NCBI GenBank assembly: GCA_913054495.1
Contig: CAJXIY010000006.1
Location: 1 to 64,000, forward strand
Origin: an uncultured Gammaproteobacteria bacterium
GTDB taxonomy: Bacteria; Pseudomonadota; Gammaproteobacteria; Pseudomonadales; Pseudohongiellaceae
Length of the DNA: 64,000 nucleotides
Direction of reading: 5' to 3'
Part shown: one piece after another, positions 52,870 to 63,072 of the stretch
How the letters are laid out: each line of letters opens with the position of its first letter
Numbering within the stretch: the stretch's first letter is position 1
Notes under the pieces: model-generated
Database searches by the model: none
The model's input: only the letters and a program-made list of their open reading frames with translations
Told to the model about the DNA's origin: nothing
Program-made: the position numbers and the translations under genes

Positions 52870-54549
52870 CTAACAGTGCTTATCTGTAACCGCGCCCTCT
52901 GAAGCTGACGTCACCATCGCCGCATATTTTGCCAGCACGCCACGAGTATAACGGGGTGCCGGTTTCTCCCACTGGGCCAGGCGGGCGGCGATTTCTTCGT
53001 CATTGACCTCCAGCTTTACCTCATTGGTCTCGGCATCGATGGAAATCCGGTCTCCGGTCCGTACAATCGCGATCGGGCCGCCTTCGATGGCCTCCGGGGT
53101 CACATGTCCCACGACGAAACCATGTGATCCGCCCGAAAACCTGCCATCTGTAATCAGCGCCACGTCATTGCCCAGGCCGGCTCCCATGATGGCGGCAGTT
53201 GGACTGAGCATTTCACGCATACCCGGCGCGCCCCTGGGACCTTCGTAACGGATGACCAAAACATCGCCCTTGACCACGGTGCCATCCAGCACCCCCTGCA
53301 GGCATTCTTCCTCTGACTCGAACACCCGGGCACTGCCAGAAAAACTCAGGCCTTCCTTGCCGGTGATTTTCGCTACGGCGCCGCCTGGTGCTAAATTACC
53401 TCTTAAAATAACAAGATGGCTGTCTTTCTTAATGGGATTGTCTAATGGTCTGATGATGTCCTGACCGGCCGGATAAGGCGCTACATCTGCCAGGTTTTCC
53501 GCTATGGTCCCACCGGTGACAGTCATGCAACTGCCATCCAGCATGCCAGCTTCCAGCATCGTCTTCATCAGCGGCTGGATACCCCCAATCTTGATGAGTT
53601 CGGACATCAGGTATTTTCCGCTGGGCTTGAGGTCAGCCAGCATGGGAGTCTGCTTGCCGATCGTGGTGAAGTCGTCCAGTTCCAGCTTCACCTTCATGGT
53701 GTGGGCCATCGCCAGCAAATGCAGCACCGCATTGGTGGAGCCACCGAGTGCAATCACCACCTTGATGGCGTTGTCGAAGGCGGCGCGGGTCATGATGTCG
53801 GACGGTTTAATGTCATGCTCGATCAGGTGCATGATGGCTTCGCCGGCCTGCAGGCAATCGTCGGTCTTTTCCTGGGAGATCGCATCCTGTGCGGAACTGT
53901 TGGGCAGGCTCATCCCCAGCGCTTCGATGGCGGAGGCCATGGTGTTGGCGGTGTACATGCCACCGCAGGAGCCGGGGCCAGGAATCGCGGTATCTTCGAT
54001 CTGCTTGAGTTCGATATCGGACACCTTGCCAGCGGCGTGACCGCCAACAGCCTCGAATACAGAAATCACGTTCGTGTGATTGGGTCCGGGCTGGATAGTG
54101 CCGCCGTAGATAAAAATCGATGGCCGATTGAGCCTGGCCATACCCATGAGCAGACCTGGCATATTCTTGTCGCAACCGCCGATGGCAATGATGGCGTCGT
54201 GGCCCATACAGCCAGAGACAGTTTCGATCTCATCGGCGATAACTTCGCGGGAAACCAGCGAGTACTTCATGCCCTCGGTGCCCATGGAGATACCATCGGA
54301 GATTGTGATACAGCCATAGATGATGCCCTTACCCCCCGCAGCATCGGTGCCCTTGTTCACATCTTCAGCTAGTTTGTTGATATGCATATTGCAGGGAGTG
54401 ACCATGCTCCAGGTGGACGCGATGCCGATTTGAGGCTTCTCGAAGTCGTCGTCCTCGAAGCCGACGGCACGTAACATTGCGCGGCTGGGAGCCTGGCTTA
54501 CTCCATCGACTACGATAGAAGAATATTTTCGCAGGTTTTTGTTTGTCAT
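52870..54549 (-). CDS. ilvD: Dihydroxy-acid dehydratase
   Basis: A 559-residue Fe-S enzyme of branched-chain amino acid synthesis, converting 2,3-dihydroxy acids to 2-keto acids. Cluster cysteines appear in TPCNMH (C53), GGCDKNMPG and [14 protein letters not shown]; further family text is [12 protein letters not shown] and [23 protein letters not shown] 54549 ([11 protein letters not shown]), with AAGG upstream, is chosen over a longer frame that begins in unconserved sequence. It is the only amino-acid biosynthesis gene here. Confidence 0.95.
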   Translation of the reverse strand: MTNKNLRKYSSIVVDGVSQAPSRAMLRAVGFEDDDFEKPQIGIASTWSMVTPCNMHINKLAEDVNKGTDAAGGKGIIYGCITISDGISMGTEGMKYSLVSREVIADEIETVSGCMGHDAIIAIGGCDKNMPGLLMGMARLNRPSIFIYGGTIQPGPNHTNVISVFEAVGGHAAGKVSDIELKQIEDTAIPGPGSCGGMYTANTMASAIEALGMSLPNSSAQDAISQEKTDDCLQAGEAIMHLIEHDIKPSDIMTRAAFDNAIKVVIALGGSTNAVLHLLAMAHTMKVKLELDDFTTIGKQTPMLADLKPSGKYLMSELIKIGGIQPLMKTMLEAGMLDGSCMTVTGGTIAENLADVAPYPAGQDIIRPLDNPIKKDSHLVILRGNLAPGGAVAKITGKEGLSFSGSARVFESEEECLQGVLDGTVVKGDVLVIRYEGPRGAPGMREMLSPTAAIMGAGLGNDVALITDGRFSGGSHGFVVGHVTPEAIEGGPIAIVRTGDRISIDAETNEVKLEVNDEEIAARLAQWEKPAPRYTRGVLAKYAAMVTSASEGAVTDKHC

Positions 54550-54781
54550 ATAGGTACTACCTTCAGCGCTGCTTGGGGCAGTTTTGCTGCGTATCGATCG
54601 CTCGGTTCCAGCCCAAAATCGATCGCTAATATACACCACGGCGCCGTTCGCCGCACGACTCTTTGATGACCATCGCGACTGCGCTTCGGTGTGCCTGCCG
54701 CCGAGGGGCGAAATTCGCAAACGCTGGTTAGCCAGGTGTGGGGTTTCTTGTCTGTCTTCTTGCTGTGCGCTGGTTTAGAGT

Positions 54782-55929
54782 TCAGGCAGGGTCTGCCACT
54801 TCAACACGATCCCGACCATTATGCTTCGCCTCGTACAGTGCCCGGTCGGTCGATTCCAGGAACGCGTGGGAGGCATCCTGCTGGGTGGGGATACAACTTG
54901 AAACACTCAGGCTCAGCGTCAGCTTGCTCTGGGGGCTACCCCCCTGCTCGAGCGTGGCTCCGTGTATGGCCGCTGTTATGTCCCTGGCGATTCTAACTGA
55001 GCCGTCGAGGTCGGTAGCCGCCATGACCACGGCAAATTCCTCACCCCCGATCCTGGCGCAGAGGTCAGTGCCCCGGCTCGCGACATCACGAATCAACTGC
55101 GCGACCCTGATCAGCGCTTCGTCCCCTTTGGGGTGACCATAGCGATCGTTATATTCCTTGAATAAATCAATATCTATCAGGATCAGGCCCACAGGCTGGG
55201 AAGAGCGCACCGCATTCTGCCAGACATCATCCATACACTCATCAAACCCCCGACGATTCGCCAGGTCTGTCAGGGCATCGATCTTGGACAAGGCGTCCAT
55301 TCGCAGACGCAGCTTCAAGCCCTCAAAAAACGTGCTTTCCAGGCGCGACACGGCGATCAACAGCACCGCGACGTAGAGAATTACCATGCCCGCGAGCACG
55401 TCTTGCACGCGCCCGCCTCCCTGCATCAGCTGGTATACGAGCGGCGCCGCGATCGGACCGCAGTAGACAACGAACGAGCGCGTGTGAGTCGCGAGTATCA
55501 CCCCACCGGCGGAGATAATGCCGATAAGCACGGCAGCCATGAGTACCCGGTACTCAGCCGAATCTGGCTAGATGATAAACACCGTCGCTCCCCAGAAAGC
55601 GGTGTGAACAAAGGCCAGTGCCGACTGAATTCTGACCCAGGCGGGCAACGCAGCGTCGTCGACTGGCCAACGGGCGACGAATTGTCTCGCCGCAACGAAC
55701 CTGGCGACCGCCGCGAGTGTCAGCCCGGCCCACCATACGAACAGTGTCTGCAGGGCAATCACGACGGAGAACGCGTAGACGACGAGCCCGCCGCGACGAC
55801 GTGAGCGACCGCCGCGGTGGGTGTTTGTTGATACAGGACTAGAAGGGACTCACGCCTGGCTTCGTGTTCGAACGCGTCGTCTGGTGCCACCGCTGGCGTC
55901 GGGTTCGTTGTCGGTGCTCGCTTCCACAT
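54782..55929 (-). pseudogene. Broken diguanylate cyclase with membrane sensor
   Basis: A GGDEF protein interrupted twice. From ATG 55929 the first frame encodes SLLVLYQQTPTAAVAHVVAAG; a missing base near 55786 moves coding to a frame beginning LVVYAFSVVIALQTLFVWW; an in-frame TAG at 55568-55570 then separates GATVFII from PDSAEYRVLM. The intact C-terminal part (54782-55540) has two membrane helices, SKIDALTDLANRRGF and the active-site RIGGEEFAVV. Normal GGDEF enzymes make cyclic di-GMP from GTP. ATG 55540 could give an active fragment. Confidence 0.75.
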
Positions 55930-56126
55930 ACAGCGAATATAACAGATTTGCCTGCCTCTTCGCCTGTAGTCACGCCACGGCAACCCGCCCATGGAATGGC
56001 GGGGACCTGGCAGGCTGTACGCAGCGCCTTGGACCTGGTGAACGCCTTGCAGCAGCGTGCATCCGGCACCTACATAAATAAGATGATGAAGTCCGAAAAC
56101 GGCCAGTATTTCCGCAAATAAGGAGT

Positions 56127-57659
56127 ATGATCACCGCCAGAGAATTGAAATTTTCCACCACTTCCAACACCGCAGGATTACCCTTGTTACTCAACAGTGA
56201 TGAATATGAAGACGCCCGCCAGAGTCGAGATCCTCGCTTCGACGGGCGTTTTTTTGTCGGCGTGTTGACCACGGGTATCTACTGCCGGCCAATCTGCCCG
56301 GTGCGGATTCCGAAGAAAGAAAACATTCAGCTCTATCGTTCGGCCGCCGGCGCCGTCGAGGCTGGTTTCCGGCCCTGTCTGCGTTGCCGACCGGAGTCGT
56401 CACCGGGCACACCGGCCTGGATCGGCGCGCCATACAAGGTGTCCAGGGCCCTGCAATTGATCGCGAAGGGTGTGTTGGACGAGGGCTCTGTGGACGCGCT
56501 TGCCGCCCAACTGTCGATTGGGCCGAGGCAGCTGACCCGCTTGTTCCAGCAACACGTGGGTGCGTCTCCGGTCGCGGTCGTCCAAACCCAGCGCCTGCAT
56601 TTTGCGAAGAAACTCATCGACGAAACCGGCTTGCCCCTGTCTGAAGTGTGCTTCGCGGCAGGCTTCGGCAGTGTGCGTCGCTTCAACGCGGTGTTTCAAA
56701 ACACCTATGGACGCTCGCCGCGACAACTGCGTGCCCGCCGCAAACAGGACGACGCAGCAGCCGGAGGCACGATCGAGGTACGCCTTGCCTACCGCCCCCC
56801 GCTTGACTGGCAAGCGATGTTGAGATACCTGGAATATCGCAAAATCCCAGGGGTGGAAGCGATCGATTACGCGGCGAATGCCTACGCACGCACGATTGTG
56901 GTTGACGGCCAGGCTGGCGACATTCGAGTGCAGTTCTCCGATGCGGGCAATTTCGCGCACTTGCAGATCAATTTCCCGGACACGCGCCACCTGTACCACA
57001 TTGTCGAGCGGGTTCGGTTGCTGTTTGACCTCAAGGCAGACAGCGAAGAGATCGATCGATTCTTTGGGCAGGACAAACTGTTAAAGCAAGTGGTAAAGAG
57101 AAATCCCGGCACCCGGATAACTGGTTGCTGGGACGGCTTCGAAGTCACAGTGAGGGCGATATTGGGACAACAGGTCACCGTCAAGGCAGCGACCACGCTC
57201 GCCGGCAGGGTTGCCGATCGACACGGCAACGTCTATGCAAGCGCGAATCCACAACTTAGCCGCACGTTTCCCAGTGCCGGGGACCTGGCGGAGGCAGACC
57301 TGGATGGCATCGGTATCGTCGGTCAACGCATCAATGCAATTCACTCCGTGGCGAGGAAGATAGCTCGAAACGAAATCGGCTTCGACGGCGTGTTGGAAAC
57401 CGACGCCTTCGTGGAGTCTATCTGTGAGATCAAGGGGATAGGGCAGTGGACGGCGCACTATATAGCGCTGCGGGTTCTGAATGATCCGAACGCCTTTCCC
57501 CACTCGGATTTGATCCTGCGCCGGGCGGCGGCACCCCAAGGTGAGACCTTGACTCCGAAACGCCTGCTGGCGCGAGCAGAAGCGTGGAAACCATGGCGGG
57601 CCTATGCGGTGATTCTGTTGTGGAAGCACTACCAGCAGAGCGTGCGTGACAACAAATGA
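56127..57659 (+). CDS. Ada-AlkA fusion: methylation-sensing regulator with DNA glycosylase
   Basis: A 510-residue DNA repair protein. Residues 35-90 form the Ada methyl-phosphotriester/zinc domain with C53, C57, C84 and C87 in GIYCRPICP and RPCLRCRPE; an AraC-type helix-turn-helix occupies roughly 100-200; and the rest is an AlkA-type 3-methyladenine glycosylase, with the helix-hairpin-helix IKGIGQWTAHYIALRV and catalytic D461 in FPHSD. It excises alkylated bases and activates its own operon after methylation. AAGGAG lies very close to the ATG. Divergent from the diguanylate cyclase; ogt follows by 102 bases. Confidence 0.92.
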   Translation: MITARELKFSTTSNTAGLPLLLNSDEYEDARQSRDPRFDGRFFVGVLTTGIYCRPICPVRIPKKENIQLYRSAAGAVEAGFRPCLRCRPESSPGTPAWIGAPYKVSRALQLIAKGVLDEGSVDALAAQLSIGPRQLTRLFQQHVGASPVAVVQTQRLHFAKKLIDETGLPLSEVCFAAGFGSVRRFNAVFQNTYGRSPRQLRARRKQDDAAAGGTIEVRLAYRPPLDWQAMLRYLEYRKIPGVEAIDYAANAYARTIVVDGQAGDIRVQFSDAGNFAHLQINFPDTRHLYHIVERVRLLFDLKADSEEIDRFFGQDKLLKQVVKRNPGTRITGCWDGFEVTVRAILGQQVTVKAATTLAGRVADRHGNVYASANPQLSRTFPSAGDLAEADLDGIGIVGQRINAIHSVARKIARNEIGFDGVLETDAFVESICEIKGIGQWTAHYIALRVLNDPNAFPHSDLILRRAAAPQGETLTPKRLLARAEAWKPWRAYAVILLWKHYQQSVRDNK

Positions 57660-57761
57660 ATGTCTCGCTGAATCCAAAAACGAGCACCCCGGGCAGCGCA
57701 ACGGATTCGCAAACCACGACGAAACCTAACCACTATTTGAATACTTCAGGAGTAGCCGATC

Positions 57762-58262
57762 ATGACAACCTACTATGACTATCACAACACGGTTATTGGC
57801 AAGCTGCTCGTTGCTGGCGACGGCAACTATCTGAGCCTGCTCGGCTTTCCCCAGGGCAAGATGCTGAAACGCCACGAAAAGGAATGGCTTAAGGATCCTG
57901 CGCCGTTTAAGGAAGTCAAGTTTCAACTCGACGCCTACTTCGCCGGAGAGCTGCAGGAATTTGACTTGCCCCTGCTGCCGACGGGTACGCGTTTTCAAGA
58001 GCGTGTGTGGCAGGCCCTGACTGAAATTCCCTATGGAGAAACTTGGAGTTATGGGCAACTGGCGAGGCATATCGGCAAGCCCAAGGCGTCACGGGCGGTG
58101 GGTGCGGCGAATGGAATTAATCCAATACCGGTGATCATTCCCTGCCACCGGGTAATCGGCAGCTCCGGCAAGCTCACGGGCTTCGGCGGTGGACTCGAGA
58201 CGAAGCAGTACTTGCTGAAGCTCGAATCTGAGGCGCTTGCCCCGGAATTCAATTTCGCCTGA
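57762..58262 (+). CDS. ogt: Methylated-DNA-protein-cysteine methyltransferase
   Basis: A 166-residue suicide DNA repair protein that transfers the methyl group from O6-methylguanine to C128 in the PCHRV motif; the preceding RAVGAANGINPIPVIIPCHRV and the following GKLTGFGGGLETKQYLLKLE are family standard, and YGETWSYGQLARHIG is the DNA-recognition helix. A good ribosome site (AGGAGT) precedes it. Downstream of the Ada-AlkA fusion, consistent with a joint alkylation-response unit. Confidence 0.95.
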   Translation: MTTYYDYHNTVIGKLLVAGDGNYLSLLGFPQGKMLKRHEKEWLKDPAPFKEVKFQLDAYFAGELQEFDLPLLPTGTRFQERVWQALTEIPYGETWSYGQLARHIGKPKASRAVGAANGINPIPVIIPCHRVIGSSGKLTGFGGGLETKQYLLKLESEALAPEFNFA

Positions 58263-58389
58263 ACCGGTCTGGGCATCGCCTGCACACCGGAACTTTCTCC
58301 ATCTGTATCGGTCTAGGTTCACAGGGTTCCTGTGTCTGCCATAGCCAGGCAAGGCAGAGTTCACGTTCCGGGTTCGGCATTGGTGCAGC

Positions 58390-58803
58390 ATGGCATTCGA
58401 CAGAGACATCCCGCTTGGGGAAGGGTTGCCAGACGATCTTGATGACACGTTGCGTAGTCGCCGCGCGTCTGACCAAGCTGCTGGTAATCGTCTTAACCTG
58501 ACCGTCGCTCTGACGGTCAGTATTTCCATCCACCTGCTCTTGGCATTTGTATTCTTGCAGCTGTCCGTAGGCTCCATCGAAAACCCTACACGAGCGCTGC
58601 CATCGACGGTGCAGATTAGACTGTTACCACCTGCAGTGCGCGAGCCGATACAGCGTGCAGATCCCGAGTTGGAAACTGATGTCGTCTCGAGTGATAAGCC
58701 GCTGCAGGAGTTTCAGGAACAACAGCGTGAACAGACGAAGCTGCAGGCATATTTCAGCTGCGCAAAATTAAAACTAGATCAATCCAATTCTATGGCGATA
58801 TAA
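58390..58803 (+). CDS. TonB-like N-terminal fragment or small membrane protein
   Basis: A 137-residue protein with a soluble acidic start, one membrane helix (LTVALTVSISIHLLLAFVFLQL at about 37-58) and a charged periplasmic tail (TVQIRLLPPAVREPIQRADPELE). This is the layout of a TonB/TolA-type N-terminus, but the C-terminal energy-transduction domain is absent. It may be a truncated gene or a small accessory protein. Confidence 0.5.
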   Translation: MAFDRDIPLGEGLPDDLDDTLRSRRASDQAAGNRLNLTVALTVSISIHLLLAFVFLQLSVGSIENPTRALPSTVQIRLLPPAVREPIQRADPELETDVVSSDKPLQEFQEQQREQTKLQAYFSCAKLKLDQSNSMAI

Positions 58804-58885
58804 TACGCCCGCTTTCCAATCGGAAATAACACGCGAGGTAATGCCAATGGACCTGCTCAGCCCAATGGGAGATCAGGTCTGAATT

Positions 58886-59002
58886 GATAGCGCGACGCGC
58901 TATCGCAACATCCCGTCACACCATCTCATCTGCTTTGCCTACTGACATCTTTAGCCGGAAACGCTAAAAATGTTCGTGTCGGATATTGGCCCGACACGTT
59001 TT
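58886..59002. terminator. Two hairpins before the MATE gene, one terminator-like
   Basis: GATAGCGC-GAC-GCGCTATC at 58886-58904 is a perfect eight-base stem. Farther on, CGTGTCGG (58975-58982) and CCGACACG (58991-58998) form a stem followed by TTTT, a plausible intrinsic terminator 97 bases before the MATE start. The intervening bases hold no gene. Confidence 0.55.
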
Positions 59003-59098
59003 CGCACGACGGCAACTCCAGGCCCCCAAATCTCCAATGACAGCTCATAGCAAACACAGTTTGCTGTGCCGATTTGCTTTATCTCCTGGAATTTAAAA

Positions 59099-60502
59099 AT
59101 GGCAACACAAAGAATTGAGAACACCTGGCAGCTTTTCAAGCAGGCTATCGCCGGCGATACCGATATCGACTACACCCAAGGATCGATCGCGCGGGTTACA
59201 CTGCTGCTCGCCATTCCCATGATTCTGGAAATGGCGATGGAGTCGGTGTTTGCCGTTGTCGATATTTTCTTCGTGGCAGGCCTCGGTACCGAGGCGGTGG
59301 CGACGGTGGGGCTCACGGAAGCGATGATCACCTTACTGTATGCGGTGGCGATTGGCCTGAGCATGGGAACCACCGCCATGATTGCGCGGCGTATAGGTGA
59401 AAAAAATACCGCCGCGGCTTCCCTCACTGCAGGCCAGGCGATCTGGATTGGTGTGTTTGTATCGGTGTTCGTCGGTCTGATCGGGATTTTCTATGCGCGC
59501 AATATTCTCATGCTCATGGGTGCCGACGAAATTGTATTGGAGACAGGCGAAACCTATACGCGGCTGATGTTTGGTGGCTGTTTCACGATCGTGTTTCTGT
59601 TTCTGGTGAATGCGATATTTCGTGGTGCCGGCGATGCCAGCTTGGCCATGCGGGCGTTGACCCTGGCAAATTGCATCAACATCGTCCTCGACCCCTGCCT
59701 GATTTACGGTTACGGACCGTTTCCTGAGTTCGGCTTAACCGGTGCTGCCGTCGCCACAAATATTGGTCGTGGGATCGGCATGTTGTACGGGCTTTACTAT
59801 CTCTGTAGCGGCAGGGGGCGAATTCACCTACAGCTGCAACACCTGAAGATACAAATCCCGGTCGTGATCTCCCTGTTGCGCATTTCCGTTGGAGGTGTCT
59901 CCCAGTTCCTGGTAGCGACCGCGAGTTGGGTATTCCTGATGCAGATTGTTTCCGGTTTTGGCAGTGAGGCGGTTGCTGGTTATACCATCGCCGTGAGGGT
60001 CGTGATGTTCAGCATCTTGCCGGCTTGGGGATTAAGTAACGCGGCGGCGACACTGGTGGGGCAGAACCTGGGGGCAGGATTACCCGAGCGCGCCGAAGCT
60101 ACGGTTTGGAAAATCGTGAAATACAACTCGATCTATATGGGCATTGCCTCCGTGTTGATGTTGCTGTTCATCCATCCGATCGTCGAATTCTTTACCCAGG
60201 AGCCGGTGGTTGTGGGCTATGCCGTGTAATGCCTGCGCATATTTGCCGCGGCATTCGTGGCCTGGGGCGCCGGCATGGCCATCATCCAGGCCTTCAATGG
60301 TGCCGGTGATACCATGACCCCGACCTGGATCAACGTATTCTGTTTCTGGGTGGTGCAGGTGCCGCTCGCGTATACCCTGTCGCTTGGTCTGGGCCTCGGC
60401 CCGGTGGGTGTTTTCTGGTCGGTGTTTGTAGCGGATATCCTCACTGGTATAATAGGCTTCCTTGTCTTCCGGCGCGGCAAATGGAAGCTGCGCATGGTAT
60501 AA
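59099..60502 (+). CDS. MATE-family efflux transporter with in-frame stop
   Basis: A multidrug and toxin extrusion antiporter with 12 expected helices over 467 codons. The N-terminal half carries IPMILEMAMESVFAVVDIFFV; the middle has GAAVATNIGRGIGMLYG; the C-terminal AIIQAFNGAGDTMTPTWINVFCFWVVQVPLAY is also typical. A TAA at 60227-60229, in the same frame, splits the gene after EPVVVGYAV, and the remaining 91 codons continue in frame. One base change would restore it, so it is either a recent nonsense mutation, an assembly error or a split gene. Confidence 0.82.
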
Positions 60503-60563
60503 CAATTGCTGGGGTATCACTGCATTGTTTAGAGGTGCCCTTGGATAAACGGATTTAGAAAAC

Positions 60564-61538
60564 ATGCAGAGTAGTCAGCAGCAAATAATTTCCCATGTCG
60601 CCACATGGTTGCAGAGTCAGAAACCGGTCTGGCTTAGCACGATTCTGAAAACCTGGGGATCTTCACCACGGCCCATCGGTGCGATGATGGCCTGCACCGT
60701 CGATGGCGATCTGATCGGCTCCATTTCCGGCGGCTGCATAGAAGAAGATTTCCTCGAGCAGTTGCGGGACGGCTCCCTGAAGTCCCAATTCGATGACATT
60801 GCCAAACCGTTTGTCGTCAAATATGGGGTGACGGCGGCAGAGCAGGCGCGATTGAAACTGCCCTGTGGTGGGCAATTGCATGTGTTGCTCGAATACATCG
60901 AGGCGTCTGACTCCAATATCGGCGTATTCAATCGCCTGTCCAATGATCTCGAAAATCACAGCAAAGTAAGCCGGGTGGTCAATCTTGAAAACGGTGAAAT
61001 ATCTGCCAGTGATTCATCCGGTGAAGACGCCGTGGTAATGTCGGAGGAAATCATGACCCACAGTCTCAGTCCCATGTATCGATTGTTGTTACTTGGGGCA
61101 GGGGATGTAGCAAAGTTTGTCGCCGAGATGGCACTGGCGCTGGAGTACGATGTCACCTTGTGTGATCCGCGACCCAGCTATCTGGATAACTGGTGTGTCG
61201 ATGGCGTAGAAAAAACCTCCCGATTACCCGACGATGTGGTGCGGGAGCGTTTCAGTAATCCTTTCAGCGGCATTATCGCGCTCGCCCATGACCCAAGAGT
61301 GGATGATATGGCGCTGATGGAAGCGTTGAAGACCGATGCGTTTTATATCGGAGCGATGGGCTCCGAACGCACCTCGGCGGCGAGAAGAGAACGGCTTCCC
61401 GAGTTGGGGCTAAGTGAGTTAGAGATCGACCGGCTGCACGCGCCGATTGGATTTCAGATTGACAGCAAGACGCCGGCAGAGATTGCGATATCGGTGATGG
61501 CGGAAGTCACGGCTGTTCGCCACGGCACAGAACAATAG
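60564..61538 (+). CDS. xdhC: XdhC-family molybdopterin enzyme maturation protein
   Basis: A 324-residue protein that normally binds molybdenum cofactor and helps load it into xanthine dehydrogenase-type enzymes. Motifs are TWGSSPRPIGAMMACTVDG, GSISGGCIEEDF, LLLGAGDVAKFVAEMALALEYDVTLCDPRP and FYIGAMGSERTSAARRERL. No molybdenum hydroxylase subunit genes are within the window, so its client is elsewhere. The ATG lies 61 bases after the MATE stop. Confidence 0.9.
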   Translation: MQSSQQQIISHVATWLQSQKPVWLSTILKTWGSSPRPIGAMMACTVDGDLIGSISGGCIEEDFLEQLRDGSLKSQFDDIAKPFVVKYGVTAAEQARLKLPCGGQLHVLLEYIEASDSNIGVFNRLSNDLENHSKVSRVVNLENGEISASDSSGEDAVVMSEEIMTHSLSPMYRLLLLGAGDVAKFVAEMALALEYDVTLCDPRPSYLDNWCVDGVEKTSRLPDDVVRERFSNPFSGIIALAHDPRVDDMALMEALKTDAFYIGAMGSERTSAARRERLPELGLSELEIDRLHAPIGFQIDSKTPAEIAISVMAEVTAVRHGTEQ

Positions 61539-61664
61539 GGCCCAGAGTCTGTGATACCCCGAGAAATATTCTGTTAATTCAAAAGTTAACCGAAAATGAA
61601 ATGCATGATGTGCTGTTTTTGGTGTACGTCTAGTACGCAAGCTCGGAGCAGGGGGGTTATTTTG

Positions 61665-61700
61665 CCGTTCCAGTGGGCCATCCCTGGCCCAACCGAACGG
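61665..61700. repeat. Long hairpin in the intergenic gap after xdhC
   Basis: Two 16-base arms (CCGTTCCAGTGGGCCA and TGGCCCAACCGAACGG) match at 13 positions around a TCCC loop. No T-tract follows on the plus strand. It is the only structure found in the 323-base gap between the convergent xdhC and DGxPD genes and may end one or both transcripts. Confidence 0.5.
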
Positions 61701-61861
61701 AAAAACAGTACCCCTTGCCAAGCCCCGGCACACGCATCAACTGCGGACAATCCTATCCATAATTTCGTGGGGGTATCTCAGGCCAGTGTAAAATTATCGC
61801 ACTGCGCCGCCAATCGGCGTCGAGTGCGCTCGTAATTTTACTCAAATCATTCCGGCTTTGA

Positions 61862-62875
61862 TTACTGTGCGATTGAGCGCTCTTCGCCCTTCGCTGCCAT
61901 CGATTCCAGGCGTCTGGCACCGGCCAGAATGCCGATAATGCCATAGTTACCTTCGTGGCAGGCATATTCATATATCGGTTCGTCCAGCCTGGAGAGCGGG
62001 TACTCGCCAGACCACTGTGCAGTATAGACAGAAGAGTCGTCGACGGTGAAACCGTAGATGATCTTGTTGTCGGACTCACGCCTGAAGGTCTCAATTACCG
62101 TCAGATTTTCGGTGGGTGCACCACGATAATTCATCCAGTGATTGTAATTCCTGGTTTCGACGATGAGCGTGTCACCGTCCCAACGGCCTATGGAATCCCC
62201 CATCCACTTCTGATGTGTCGTGGAAGCCGGGCTGCGCTCATCGGATATCTTGATAATACGAGCATCGTGAGCCATTTCCACGATGATGCTGACGTAGCCC
62301 GGCGACTGCACGATTTGCATGTGGCTGTTGTACATGACCGGTGACATAACCGGGCCGGAACTACTGCCGAATGCAAGCAGGCAGCGTTCGCCCAAGCCGC
62401 GACCCTCGGGTCCATCGTTGCGGTGGGGACTGTTGGCCCGGAGTTCACGCATGCGATCCCGAAAACCGGCGACCCGCTCTGGGATACGGCCATTGGCTGG
62501 ATCGATAATTGCGGAGGTGCGAAATTCACCGTCTATCGTGGGCAGAAACATGCCGCGATCGGTCCAGAACAGGTCATAGTTGCCAACCGGTGGCAGCGCC
62601 TTCAGGTCGGGAGCAGGACGGTTTGGATCCAGTGGCTCATTGTCTGCTTCCACCGCCTGCTGGGCACGGTGTTCCAGTACCAACGCTTCTGCTTCAGTGT
62701 AAGCCTGCTTGCTGCCCAAATCACGGGGACGCTCAAAAGGCATCACCGTGTGATGCTTCCAGTTGCCTTGTAAATCGGGCACACCCCATTCCGTCAACGG
62801 AGTCTGAAATTCCTGGGCAGAGGCGCTGGCAGTCAGAGCCAGAGCGCCCACCAGTGCTGAAAAACGCGTGTTCAT
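61862..62875 (-). CDS. Secreted DGxPDxxGxW-family protein, third copy
   Basis: An exported 337-residue protein with signal peptide ending SASA and a variant family start (TEWGVPDLQGNW). It shares MSPVMYNSHMQIVQSPGYVSIIVEMAHD, KWMGDSIGRWDGDTLIVETRNYN and YACHEGNYGIIGILAG with the 28960 protein, so it is the nearer relative of that copy. Its upstream region (62881-62960) is very AT-rich and probably contains the promoter. Function unknown. Confidence 0.75.
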   Translation of the reverse strand: MNTRFSALVGALALTASASAQEFQTPLTEWGVPDLQGNWKHHTVMPFERPRDLGSKQAYTEAEALVLEHRAQQAVEADNEPLDPNRPAPDLKALPPVGNYDLFWTDRGMFLPTIDGEFRTSAIIDPANGRIPERVAGFRDRMRELRANSPHRNDGPEGRGLGERCLLAFGSSSGPVMSPVMYNSHMQIVQSPGYVSIIVEMAHDARIIKISDERSPASTTHQKWMGDSIGRWDGDTLIVETRNYNHWMNYRGAPTENLTVIETFRRESDNKIIYGFTVDDSSVYTAQWSGEYPLSRLDEPIYEYACHEGNYGIIGILAGARRLESMAAKGEERSIAQ

Positions 62876-63072
62876 GCGGGAGTCTCCGAGTTAATGTAGT
62901 AATTTAACTATAACTAGTAACTCATTATATTTATTAATAATATATTAAAATTAACTGAATATCACTTGGGCGCATTATAAGGTAAACCAGCTTGTTCTTC
63001 GGTCACGAATTGTGACATTTTTTCGAGCCGGCAGGGGCTGAACAGACAGGATCCACAACCTGCCTGGAGCGA

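Noticed and set aside
56400-56999. 199-codon frame antisense to the Ada-AlkA gene
   Set aside because: The plus strand encodes all expected Ada, HTH and AlkA motifs; the antisense frame is a shadow.
55568-60229. Reassigned stop codons, to explain in-frame TAG and TAA
   Set aside because: Both codons end many intact genes in the window, so local mutation or sequence error is simpler.
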